A stretch of 29,032 nucleotides of DNA from Nemertoderma westbladi (Eukaryota > Xenacoelomorpha > Nemertodermatida > Nemertodermatidae): positions 1 to 29,032 of the forward strand of contig JAUCBJ010002775.1 in NCBI GenBank assembly GCA_032718475.1. Reading direction: 5' to 3'. The translations under genes and the position numbers were made by a program. Positions 8,841 through 17,009 of the stretch are shown one piece after another. The notes under the pieces are model-generated. The model did not search any database and had not been told where the DNA came from. It saw only the letters and a program-made list of their open reading frames with translations. The number at the start of each line of letters is the position of its first letter. Within the stretch, counting starts at the first letter, position 1.

Positions 8841-11800
8841 ATGGATAAGTTGCGGAAGGCTAGTACTTTACGACTCAAACAACTACTGGAGAAAAATGGC
8901 GTCTCGTCGTCAGGAAGTCGGGCTCAACTACTTATTCGTGCAGATCGTCTCTTCACCAAAGGCAAGCTGCCTTTAACTGATACCGGTAGGTCTACAAACA
9001 GCGATGTTCCGATATTCCCCGCTGAGGTCTCTAAGGTTTTGAACTCCGTACATGGAGTCCAAATAGATGCGAACTCACCAACTGGGTACCTGAAGGATCT
9101 GAACTCCGCCATAGGAGTTCCTGCGAGTGCGAGCACCGCAACAGGGGTTCCTGCGAGTGCGAATTCCTCCACAGGATTTCCAACGGATGCGAACTCCGCC
9201 ACCAGTGTGACAAAGGATCCGAACTCCGACACAGGGGTTACTGCGGGTATGAACTCTGCCACAGGGGTTCTTGCGAGTGCGATCTCCGTCACAGGGGTTC
9301 CTGCGAGTGCGAACTCCGCCACAGGATTTACAACGGAGGCGAACTCTGCCACCAGTGCGACAAAGGATCCGAACTCCGTCTTAGGGGTTCCTGTGAGTGC
9401 GAACTCCGACACATGGTTTCCTGCGAGTGCGAACTCCGCCATAGGGGTTCCTGCGAGTGCGAACTCTGCCACAGGATTTCCAACAGATGCGAACTCTGCC
9501 ACCAGTGTGACAAAGGATCCGAACTCCGCCTTAGGGGTTCCTGCGAGTGCGAAATCCACCACAGGGGTTCGTGCGATTGCGAACTCCGCCATAGGGGTTC
9601 TTGCGAGTGCGAACTCCGCCACAGGATTTCCAACGGATGTTAACTCCGCCACCGGTGCGTCAAAGGCTCCAAACTCCGCCACAGGGGTTCCTGCGAGTGC
9701 GAACTTCGCCACAGGGGTTACTGTGAGTACGAACTCTGCCACAGGGGTTCCTGCGAGTGTGTACTCCGCCATCATAGGGGTTCCTGCGAGTGCGAACTCT
9801 GCTATCATAGGGGTTTCTGCGAGTGCGAACTCCGCCACAGGATTTCTAACGGATGTGAACTCCGCCACCAGTGTAACAAAGGTCCCAAACTCTGCCACAG
9901 GGGTTCCTGCGAGTGCGAACTCCGACACAGGTGTTCCTGCGAGTGCGATCTTCGCCACTAGGGTCACAAAGGTTTCGGACTTAGCCACTGCAGTCCCAAT
10001 GGATTCGAACCCACCCACTGAGGTCTGGAAGGTACTGGACTCCACTATCACGGTCCCAACGGATCCAAACTCTGCTCCAAACGGCTCAATGTATCTGGAC
10101 TCTACCCCCGAGCTCCTAACAGACTCGATCTCTGCATCTATAATCCCAATGGTTACAAACTGCTATCCTGGGGTCACTATATATCAGGATCCTAACCTTA
10201 CCAAGGTCCGAGAGGTTGCTATACCCTCTCCTGAGGCCCCAAAGGGTCCAATCTTTAGCCCTGTGTTCCAAACAAATCCAGTGGGAGAATTTAGCACAAC
10301 CTCCTACTCCAGATTTCCACCAGCCTCTAGTGTAGGTTCTGTTTTGGTTGAAGATCTGGTAGATAATAAGTTTGTAGTGAGGGGCAAGTACCCGGACAAA
10401 TCTAAAGATTTTAGTTACATATCCCCTACCTATCTTAAGTCTGAGGTGGGAATTAATTTCTCCCCAACTGTGGTTTTACCTTTAGAACAGCCCATAACTC
10501 CCCGGCCTCTAAAACAATCCTATATGGACACATGGCTGGAACAGTCTACTGACTTAATTTATCTACCACCAAAAGTGGTTTCTCCAGGGATATTAGCCAA
10601 TGTATATACAGACATTCAATCCGATGTACAAGTATTGGACTGTAGGATGAAATCTACAGATCTTTCTCAAGCAGAAGTTGAAATTTTATCTCCTGTAAAA
10701 GTTGACTCAATTTTAGTTGACCAAAAATCACCAAAGAGCACTGCAATCGAATATCTTTCCACTGAAAAAGCTATGTTTAGCACACGCTGGCCTAAGGATT
10801 ATACAAACTTTGAATCTTTAAAAGCAGAGCATTGCATTGAAACCTGTGTGGTTGACCACTTTTTGGACTTAATTGGTAGTACCTCTGCCAGCAGGGTGGG
10901 GGTGGTTAATACAGGCTTTGCAGTAAAGTTATCAGCCCCTTACAAGATTGATGGTGCTGTCAAATTTATTGCTAAGCAGTATCTTAATCCGGCCTGCGAG
11001 ATACTCCTTATTCCAGAATGTTCCAACAATCACTGGGTAATTCATATAGCAAACTTGAAGGATAAGGAAGTCTCCCGTTTGTGTTCTTTAGGGCACACAA
11101 ACCCCAGTAAGATAACTAAGGAGATATGCTATGTTCTTAATTTTATAGACAATAATACACCTAAGGATAAGTCACGGAAAAGTAAATATATCGACAGGTG
11201 GACCACTATCAAATCAAGGCCGTTTCTGCCAATGCAGAAAAATAGCTATGATTGTGGCCTGTATGTTTGTGCATATGCCTATACTTTTGCGTTCGATACA
11301 CCAGACCTTTTTGTTCCAAAAATGATGCATAGTAAGCTGCTACGGGATTGGATTTTAAATGCTTTAACTTTCAATAAATTAGAAATGAATAGCTTAAATG
11401 CATCTAGTCTCAATGTTGATGCTATAGATTTTGCACCATGCCCACCACTTCAAACTGTTGCATACAAATCTTTTCATGAGTCCATGAACTTTGAAGAGAT
11501 TCACAAATTCATTCAACGTCCCAGAAAGGAGATAAATGGGCTTATAACTGATCTTAAATCCACACAACGGTATGAACTTCGTTTGCATTTATTTAAGCAA
11601 CTACAGGGACAAATGTCATCAATACAATCAGCAACTCTCCAACTCAGACAACGAAGTGCATTGAGTGAGATCACAAATGATATCTACGAACTGATGCGTG
11701 CCGTAGCCCAAGGAAAATTAACTGAAGCCTGTAGAAAACGTTTGAGGTCGGATGAGTCAGTCCTTCAGAATATTCCAGCCACATCTAGTGATGAGATTGT

Positions 11801-12992
11801 AAAGATGCACCAAGACTTAATATTAAGTATTAGTCAAATGCAATCAAAGATATGTTGCCTAGAGAACTATTGTGATAAATTAAATCATGAAAATCAAACA
11901 CTACATGAGGACATTGCCCATGAGCGTCATCAGCGACTTTTGATACAAGCTGCAATTGATGGTATTGGCAGTAATTCTCACTTACATCAGTCTCATCATC
12001 CTGCAATTAATAAGGATTACAATCTTCGAGCTGAAAAACTCACGGAAGATGGACAAAAATTGATTGGGATTGGATATAGGCAGGTAAATGGAAAGGTAGG
12101 CCAAATCAGATATAAGACGGATTTGCCACTAAGTAATCGTTTTGATTGTTTGTCTCAGTCTCACAGTAACATTGAAGTAAGTCCACCATCAGACTATGCA
12201 GAGGCATCACTAGTTGCCAATCAATGTAACTCATATAAACAAAGAATGCCTGACTATGTTAAGGGATCTGTTGCCAGTCAAAATGATCAATATCAACATA
12301 TGCCTGCAGATTTTGCTGAGGAATCTTTAGTGGCCAATCTAAGTGTCCCATACTGGCAGTGTATACCAGCGGACTATGCAGAGGCATCACTAGCTGCCAA
12401 TCTGGAAGACAAATACCAACAAATGTTAGGTAGTAAGGATAGTTATGTTCAGATGGGTAAACTCTCTGTAAAGGATTCTGAATCTGGAATGATGTGTCAT
12501 AATCTAAAGGTCCAACATGGCAGACCATGTAATATGAAGAGCAATGATTTTAGGTTAGACTCTACAACCGTGTACAATGGTGCAAAGAATAATTTCAATA
12601 GGCCTAAGAAGTATGGACAGTCTAACTCTTATATGAAATGCAACAATAGTAATCATCCTACCAGCCGAGGCAATACATTTAGGGATGCCATTGGTTGCAA
12701 TGGCTCCAGCTTGGGCTCTGTAGAACTCATAGGAATTAATCAACATGTTGATGAAATTGATATATTAGATTATATTAATAACGTTGGAATTCCAGTGGAG
12801 TGTTTTTCAACTCGGAAATTCCAAGAAGTGAAGAACATGATCATAGTCGTCAGAAGTCAATATAAAAAACAAATATTACATCACTCTAATTGGCCACATG
12901 GTACTGTAATGAGTGGGTGGAAACCATACCACACTTATGACGATCTAATGAGTCAGGGGCGTTATGGACATGGTCAACGTCAGTATTCCTAA
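8841..12992 (+). CDS. LINE ORF1 protein: SAP domain, decapeptide repeats, Ulp1-type protease, coiled coil, RRM-like end
   Basis: 1383 residues, ATG start and TAA stop, no break. Residues 1-37 (KLRKASTLRLKQLLEKNG, then SGSRAQLLIRA) form a SAP domain, a helix-extended-helix DNA-binding motif. Residues 85-390 are about 30 decapeptides near GVPASANSAT. Residues 664-830 form a Ulp1/SENP-like (C48) cysteine protease: VVDHFLDLI, the His of NHWVIHIAN (residue 731), the Gln of MQKNSYDCG (799) and the Cys (805, followed by GLYVCAYAY). The acidic member normally seen in a Y-D-S-L motif is replaced: the matching place reads RLCSLG (Cys 748). Helical coiled-coil segments follow at about 900-965 and 984-1040, then four about 21-residue repeats (1113-1196, DYAEASLVAN type). 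A C-terminal segment with the ...SNWPHGTVMSGW pattern (about 1285-1383) resembles the RRM-like end of LINE ORF1 proteins. Likely role: nucleic-acid binding and particle assembly. The protease could act on SUMO-like conjugates or on the polyprotein; that is inference. Confidence 0.9.
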   Translation: MDKLRKASTLRLKQLLEKNGVSSSGSRAQLLIRADRLFTKGKLPLTDTGRSTNSDVPIFPAEVSKVLNSVHGVQIDANSPTGYLKDLNSAIGVPASASTATGVPASANSSTGFPTDANSATSVTKDPNSDTGVTAGMNSATGVLASAISVTGVPASANSATGFTTEANSATSATKDPNSVLGVPVSANSDTWFPASANSAIGVPASANSATGFPTDANSATSVTKDPNSALGVPASAKSTTGVRAIANSAIGVLASANSATGFPTDVNSATGASKAPNSATGVPASANFATGVTVSTNSATGVPASVYSAIIGVPASANSAIIGVSASANSATGFLTDVNSATSVTKVPNSATGVPASANSDTGVPASAIFATRVTKVSDLATAVPMDSNPPTEVWKVLDSTITVPTDPNSAPNGSMYLDSTPELLTDSISASIIPMVTNCYPGVTIYQDPNLTKVREVAIPSPEAPKGPIFSPVFQTNPVGEFSTTSYSRFPPASSVGSVLVEDLVDNKFVVRGKYPDKSKDFSYISPTYLKSEVGINFSPTVVLPLEQPITPRPLKQSYMDTWLEQSTDLIYLPPKVVSPGILANVYTDIQSDVQVLDCRMKSTDLSQAEVEILSPVKVDSILVDQKSPKSTAIEYLSTEKAMFSTRWPKDYTNFESLKAEHCIETCVVDHFLDLIGSTSASRVGVVNTGFAVKLSAPYKIDGAVKFIAKQYLNPACEILLIPECSNNHWVIHIANLKDKEVSRLCSLGHTNPSKITKEICYVLNFIDNNTPKDKSRKSKYIDRWTTIKSRPFLPMQKNSYDCGLYVCAYAYTFAFDTPDLFVPKMMHSKLLRDWILNALTFNKLEMNSLNASSLNVDAIDFAPCPPLQTVAYKSFHESMNFEEIHKFIQRPRKEINGLITDLKSTQRYELRLHLFKQLQGQMSSIQSATLQLRQRSALSEITNDIYELMRAVAQGKLTEACRKRLRSDESVLQNIPATSSDEIVKMHQDLILSISQMQSKICCLENYCDKLNHENQTLHEDIAHERHQRLLIQAAIDGIGSNSHLHQSHHPAINKDYNLRAEKLTEDGQKLIGIGYRQVNGKVGQIRYKTDLPLSNRFDCLSQSHSNIEVSPPSDYAEASLVANQCNSYKQRMPDYVKGSVASQNDQYQHMPADFAEESLVANLSVPYWQCIPADYAEASLAANLEDKYQQMLGSKDSYVQMGKLSVKDSESGMMCHNLKVQHGRPCNMKSNDFRLDSTTVYNGAKNNFNRPKKYGQSNSYMKCNNSNHPTSRGNTFRDAIGCNGSSLGSVELIGINQHVDEIDILDYINNVGIPVECFSTRKFQEVKNMIIVVRSQYKKQILHHSNWPHGTVMSGWKPYHTYDDLMSQGRYGHGQRQYS
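9097..10020 (+). repeat. 30-bp tandem repeat in ORF1 with 150-bp higher-order period
   Basis: About 30 in-frame units of 30 bp encode variants of GVPASANSAT, GFPTDANSAT and SVTKDPNSAT. The GF-type unit followed by the S-x-T/S-K type pair recurs at units 3-4, 8-9, 13-14 and 18-19, i.e. every five units (150 bp), then once more at 25-26. Two units near 9770 and 9800 gain an extra ATC (33 bp, added Ile), which keeps the frame. The minus strand is also open across the array, a side effect of the repeat composition. Confidence 0.92.
12180..12428 (+). repeat. about 63-bp degenerate repeat in ORF1 C-terminal third
   Basis: Four units encode S/P-x-DYAEASLVANQ...Y-x-Q-x-M/I-P type segments: SDYAEASLVAN, DYVKGSVASQN, ADFAEESLVAN and ADYAEASLAAN. 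Each is followed by a Tyr and Gln about 6-9 residues later. The units are 54-63 bp long and remain in frame. Confidence 0.8.
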
Positions 12993-13088
12993 CACTGGTG
13001 ATTCATATAGGGTGCAGACAAGTTTGGATACAAATAATAGGTTATTTATAGGCGTATTTTACATGACTTCCTATCAGATCTTGATCTC
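12970..13088 (+). other. ORF1/ORF2 junction with apparent deletion of the endonuclease N-terminus
   Basis: An ATG at 12970, overlapping the end of ORF1 by 23 bp in the +1 frame, opens a short frame (MVNVSIPNTGDSYRVQ...NRLFIGVFY). This frame would be the natural ORF2 start. It loses the frame near 13055. The frame of the RT ORF is open from just after a TAG at about 13037-13039 and reads LHDFLSDLDLMAVDK into the ORF. Only 96 bp separate the two ORFs, although an APE-type endonuclease needs around 200 residues before the region still present, so most of it is missing. Confidence 0.5.
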
Positions 13089-15563
13089 ATGGCAGTTGAT
13101 AAAACTTTGAAATTTAGTGGACCGATGGACACTTTTTATGGCTCTAGAGGTTCATCTTGTATTGATCATGTGATTATACCTAAAGCTTGTGTTAACTTAA
13201 TTCGAAGTGGACAAGTTTTTGATAAGGATGAGGTGAATAACTTCTCTGACCATGTCCCAGTTATGATTAATGTTGGCGTTCCATGTGTCACAGAACTATT
13301 GACGGATCATCGGAGCACAAAGGTAAAAACCAGAAATCTCCTCCGTTTTGATTGGAAAAAGGCAACACAGGAGCATATTCTATCTTATCAAGCTGAGTTC
13401 GCAACAGGCTTGGATGGAGTAATGGAGCAGTGTATGAAGGAAAATATGACAATAGAGGATATGAATATGTTTAGCAAAAGACTCCAGAACCTAATTATAG
13501 ATTCTGCCAAACATTCTATCCCTCTACTTCGTCGACGTCGATATACTAAAAATCATCGTGTAAGGAGTAATATTCTTAGAGAGAGATGCTCAACAACAAA
13601 AGAACTTTACAAAGTATGGTGCAGTCGGGGGAAGGATGAGAATGATATCTATAGTGTTGCATTTAAAGAGTCAAAAAAGCATACGCGTCGGCTTAGAAAT
13701 TATCTAGCTAAGAAACATTTATCTGATAAACTAAATATGATTCGTCCAATTAGCAATATGTCAGATTTCTGGTGGCACTTTAGCTCTAAACTACGAACAG
13801 ACAATGTTATCCCTGAGGTTATTCAGGAAAATCTTAGGAATGAAATGAAGCAAAGATTTCAAGCAAATCATGAAGATGGGGAGATCAATAATCTGGTTGA
13901 CAAACTAAAAGGCTTATGTGACAAATCAGCAAAGTATAGCTTTGGTAAAGGAGCTATTAGAAGGGCGATAATGTGCCTCCCTCTGGGAAAGGCAGCGGAT
14001 TTTGCCTCAATAGTAGCTGAGCATCTACAAGCACTGGATATTGATCTCATCACTAATGTTCTGGAATTTCTTTTTAATAATTGTCTAAGACTAGGAGCTG
14101 TGCCAGAATTATTTGGACATACGTTGATTAGCAGTATATATAAAGGTGGGCATCGTAGTAGACTTCTTTCAAAGTCATATCGACCCGTATCCAGTGTTTG
14201 CCTGCTTGCAAAAATCTTTGAGGCCCTTATCATGGAAGATATAATGATGAACTACAAACTATTTCCTATAAATAGCCTACAGTTTGCCTACAAGAAACGT
14301 ATAGGAACGGACATGGTTGTTGCACTTGTTTTTGAGACTCTAGAGTATTATTCAAAGGGGGGATCTCCAGTATTCCTTTGCAAACTGGATCTTAGTTCTG
14401 CATTTGATAGGGTAAGCCATCTGGGACTTTACCGGAAATTGGAAGATATTCTTCACCCTTCTTTGCTATTATTGATTATAAGCTACTACAGTCAGACTAT
14501 TTTCTATTGTAAATTTGGACCGAGTGTTGATGTTACTGGTTTTCGTGTCCATAATGGTGTGAAACAAGGATCAGTTCTATCTCCTTTATTTTTCAATATC
14601 TATACAATGGAAATAATGACTGATTTGGAAGAACTGGGATTAGGTTGTATCATTGCGGGCCTGTGGCTTGGTGTAATTAATTATGCAGATGATTACCTCG
14701 TGATGTGTTCCTCAGAGAAAGATCTACAAATTATTACAGATCGGATTAATGTGGGTGCAAATAATATTTCTTTGGACATTGAAGATTCCAAAACATGTTG
14801 GATCGTTCGGGAGCCTACAGGCAAACCAATGGGTGTTGACATTCACAGCAGCATAAGAATCAACGGCTGCAATATTATGCGGGGTCGATACATGACCTTT
14901 CTTGGGGTAAAAATCTTTGGGTCAGAAAATGATATTGTTTGCGATATTCGTCAAGAACTGTTACTCCTCTCAAGTTTATTCTATAGGAAGGGTTGGACAA
15001 CAAGGTGGTATAGCATAGATACCATAGCTACATTGTGGAGGTCTGTGGCTGAGCCTCGGCTACTGTTCTTTACCCGCCTTGTAATGGGCTCGATTTCTAG
15101 TTCTGAACGGGAGTCCATTGATGCCTTGCATCGGCATGTCCTCAGAAACTTATTGCATGTCGGCAGCTATGTTAGTAACTCCGCAATCTATGACCTTATG
15201 GGGGTGCGACCATTGTCACTTGAATCCGTTCGGGCCTCTGTGGGATTACTCTTTAGAATAAAGAACTGTCCTAACACAAGACTTCAATCGGCCTTGAGAG
15301 TAGCTTTGTGTTTAAATGACAATGGTGTAAAGTATAGTGGCATTGGTAGTACACTCCGGGTCTGCGGTACCATGTTACCCACAACTAAATCTTTATTGAA
15401 CTTTAGCTATCATTTTAAATCTCTCATGTCTCGGCTGGAAATGGGGACACCACTCATAAAGGATATCTTAAATATTGAATTTATCAGAATGACTTATGAC
15501 CTTGTTGGTATCAGTTTCTCTGGAAAACATGACAGGATTTTACGATATTTTAATCGAGTCTAA
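13089..15563 (+). CDS. LINE ORF2: truncated endonuclease C-terminus and reverse transcriptase
   Basis: 824 residues from ATG 13089 to TAA. Residues 14-60 are the C-terminal end of an apurinic-type endonuclease: SSCIDHVIIP and NNFSDHVPVMI, the S-D-H motif with catalytic His 55. The N-terminal catalytic half is absent. The reverse transcriptase follows. The region normally reading K-x-x-G-x-D-G is degenerate (LGKAADFASIVAEHL). Motif A is KLDLSSAFDRVSH (Asp 434), motif B GVKQGSVLSPLFFNIY, motif C NYADDYLVM (Asp 534/535), and LGVKIFG lies in the D/E region. The thumb/C-terminal part includes LHRHVLRNLLHVGSYVSNSA. No zinc knuckle or RNase H is seen. The protein would copy its own RNA at a nicked target. 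The catalytic RT residues are intact, but the copy probably cannot nick DNA. The family likely belongs to the CR1/jockey group (moderate). Confidence 0.9.
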   Translation: MAVDKTLKFSGPMDTFYGSRGSSCIDHVIIPKACVNLIRSGQVFDKDEVNNFSDHVPVMINVGVPCVTELLTDHRSTKVKTRNLLRFDWKKATQEHILSYQAEFATGLDGVMEQCMKENMTIEDMNMFSKRLQNLIIDSAKHSIPLLRRRRYTKNHRVRSNILRERCSTTKELYKVWCSRGKDENDIYSVAFKESKKHTRRLRNYLAKKHLSDKLNMIRPISNMSDFWWHFSSKLRTDNVIPEVIQENLRNEMKQRFQANHEDGEINNLVDKLKGLCDKSAKYSFGKGAIRRAIMCLPLGKAADFASIVAEHLQALDIDLITNVLEFLFNNCLRLGAVPELFGHTLISSIYKGGHRSRLLSKSYRPVSSVCLLAKIFEALIMEDIMMNYKLFPINSLQFAYKKRIGTDMVVALVFETLEYYSKGGSPVFLCKLDLSSAFDRVSHLGLYRKLEDILHPSLLLLIISYYSQTIFYCKFGPSVDVTGFRVHNGVKQGSVLSPLFFNIYTMEIMTDLEELGLGCIIAGLWLGVINYADDYLVMCSSEKDLQIITDRINVGANNISLDIEDSKTCWIVREPTGKPMGVDIHSSIRINGCNIMRGRYMTFLGVKIFGSENDIVCDIRQELLLLSSLFYRKGWTTRWYSIDTIATLWRSVAEPRLLFFTRLVMGSISSSERESIDALHRHVLRNLLHVGSYVSNSAIYDLMGVRPLSLESVRASVGLLFRIKNCPNTRLQSALRVALCLNDNGVKYSGIGSTLRVCGTMLPTTKSLLNFSYHFKSLMSRLEMGTPLIKDILNIEFIRMTYDLVGISFSGKHDRILRYFNRV

Positions 15564-15890
15564 TTTTATTTCAATTTAATTTTTAATAGCCCTACTGGAA
15601 TATTGTCATGGATTATTATTATTATTTTTTTTTTAATAAGACACCCTATTTCTACCTGTTAAATTGCACTATTGCTTCACTACAAATGGTTACACAACTT
15701 TCAAATATGTAATATATTAACAACTGTTTATTGCGCTTATTCCATTTTTATGGGTTGTGGTTGGTACTGTAACATTTAATTCAAGTGTGTATTTTGAATC
15801 GTAACACTATAATGACTGTCAGTTTTTATTGTGCTGTGCACTTTTTACTACATTTATATCAATTTTATTTGATTAAAGACAATGAAATGA
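15564..15890. other. AT-rich region, probably LINE 3' UTR and flank
   Basis: No coding signal. It has an ATT-repeat plus T-run at 15614-15638 and general AT richness. The 3' end of the SAP/Ulp1 LINE should lie here, but I cannot mark it. Confidence 0.4.
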
Positions 15891-15891
15891 A

Positions 15892-16015
15892 TGAGTACCG
15901 GAGTAGTAGGGTACATAGTACCGAGAGAGTTAGGGGTTGTGGGCACCGAAAGCACCACGTAGAAAGGGAGTAGAGGGTATGGTATGTAGATATACCATAG
16001 AAGTAGTAGCAGAGG
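15892..16015 (+). repeat. second locus of the hairpin-forming repeat
   Basis: GAGTAGTAGGGTACATAGTACCG at 15900-15922 equals the core of the array at 8341-8680, in the same orientation. Two further hairpin variants follow: GTGGGC...GCACCAC (about 15939-15958) and TATGGTAT-GTAGAT-ATACCATA (about 15979-16000). The locus cuts off the end of the Ty3/gypsy RT fragment at about 16016. Confidence 0.75.
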
Positions 16016-16016
16016 G

Positions 16017-16292
16017 GTTGTATGTTTATTTAATTCTCTATAATCACCGCAACTGCGGTAAGGTGTTGTTTTTGAATGGGGTTGAGGTGCAACATGTAAT
16101 GGTGATGCATATGGTGATTCACTGCGAAAGCATATATCCTGTTGTAGCCATTTATTGAAAGTTTCTTTAGCAGCTTCCAATCTGTCCCCAAATAATCACC
16201 TTGGTTTGCAATATGTTGGCATACCACTTGTTATGATGTGATGTTTAATATTATGTTTTACTTCTTCTTCTGCACTTACTGGTTTAAATACC
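16017..16292 (-). pseudogene. Ty3/gypsy reverse transcriptase fragment (N-terminal part)
   Basis: On the minus strand from 16292: EEEVKHNIKHHIITSGMPTY, CKPR-stop-L, then RLEAAKETFNKWLQQDICF, SESPYASPLHVAPQ and YRSCGDYRELNKHTTP. This is the typical start of Ty3/gypsy RT: H-x-I-x-T, P-R-R-L, A-x-x-x-F-x-x-M/W-L, S-x-S-P-W/Y-A-S-P-L-H-V, R-x-C-G-D-Y-R-x-L-N. A TGA replaces the second Arg of P-R-R-L (a CGA-to-TGA change would explain it). The fragment stops before the RT catalytic motif because the hairpin repeat lies across its end, leaving no active site. Confidence 0.85.
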
Positions 16293-16635
16293 AAATAAAA
16301 TAAAAATGTAAATTAAATGTAAATTAAAAATTAAAAACCTGGATTGGAATCGCAGTAACTTATGGAAGCAATATAGTAAAATACTACATAAAAAAACTTT
16401 ATGAACTCCTTTGTTATTCTGTGTGAGTGATGATCATCGGTTTGCACAAAGTTGCAGTGCTGGCGGTCCCAACGCATAAAATTACATTCATATATGAATT
16501 ATTTAATGTTATATGAGTCAATGCATTAAAATAGAATAAAATGTCAAAACATAATATCAGTAGAATTGGTAATCACCGTTAAATATCCTCTAAAAAATCG
16601 TTATTTAGGTATACAGTAATGTAAATATCTATATA
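16293..16635. other. no feature recognised
   Basis: AT-rich spacer between the gypsy fragment and a LINE 3' fragment. No protein similarity or repeat structure was seen. Confidence 0.5.
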
Positions 16636-16934
16636 ACTACTACTACTAGGTCGAGCGAACTCGGACAGTGGAAATGAGATCCTTCCAGGCTTCCCGATTC
16701 TCCATAGTTGTCGCAATTTCGTTTCTCCCAAGTTCAGTATCCCTTTCAAGTTGATCTATATATGTTGTGGCCGGTCGTCCACGACTACGCTTTCCATGAG
16801 TTGGTTGCCAGAGAAGTAGATCTGGTATGACCTCGTCTTTACTTCGCCAGCAGTGCCCACTGAATATTAATCTGCGTTCACGGAGGGTGGTTGATACAGG
16901 TGGTATTGTACCATAAAGCTCGGCGATTGTCATG
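16636..16934 (-). pseudogene. 5'-truncated LINE, C-terminal end of ORF2 (second TAG-tailed subfamily)
   Basis: On the minus strand 16933-16646 encodes TIAELYGTIPPVSTTLRERR, LIFSGHCWRSKDEVIPDLLL, WQPTHGKRSRGRPATTYIDQ and then a W-K-D-L end. This is the post-RT C-terminus common in metazoan LINEs whose RT carries FADD (R-L-R-F-A-G-H-C, L-L-W-x-P-T-H-G-x-R-S-R-G-R-P, T-Y-x-D-x-L). It is related to, but clearly different from, the copies at 19319-27845, which read GHCFRREDQPVHNLVLWQPH at the same place. The coding end runs into a TAG trinucleotide tail (16636-16650 on the plus strand as CTA repeats). It is 5'-truncated at about 16934. Confidence 0.85.
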
Positions 16935-17009
16935 TGTATATAAACATTTTATATCTATCTATCTTATGTATCTATACAACACTATATAAACATTATCTCA
17001 ATTTTTCTC

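Larger units (their letters stand above)
8841..15563 (+). mobile_element. near-complete non-LTR retrotransposon with SAP-Ulp1 protease ORF1
   Basis: Two large ORFs on the same strand have a LINE layout: ORF1 8841-12992 and ORF2 13089-15563. The C-terminal ORF1 fold and the RT and post-RT sequence suggest the CR1/jockey group, but I cannot assign the clade firmly. Diverged partial copies of ORF2 occur at 17010-17925 (-) and 23690-24515 (+), so this is a dispersed family. The ends are not defined. The 5' boundary lies somewhere in 8681-8840 or within the hairpin array. The 3' boundary lies after 15563, in an AT-rich region with an ATT/poly-T run at 15614-15638. No target-site duplication was identified. 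Confidence 0.85.

Noticed and set aside
8924-10051. Long open frame on the minus strand opposite ORF1 (375 codons)
   Set aside because: It exists only because the 30-bp repeat has no stop in that frame. It ends with the array and carries no separate domain.
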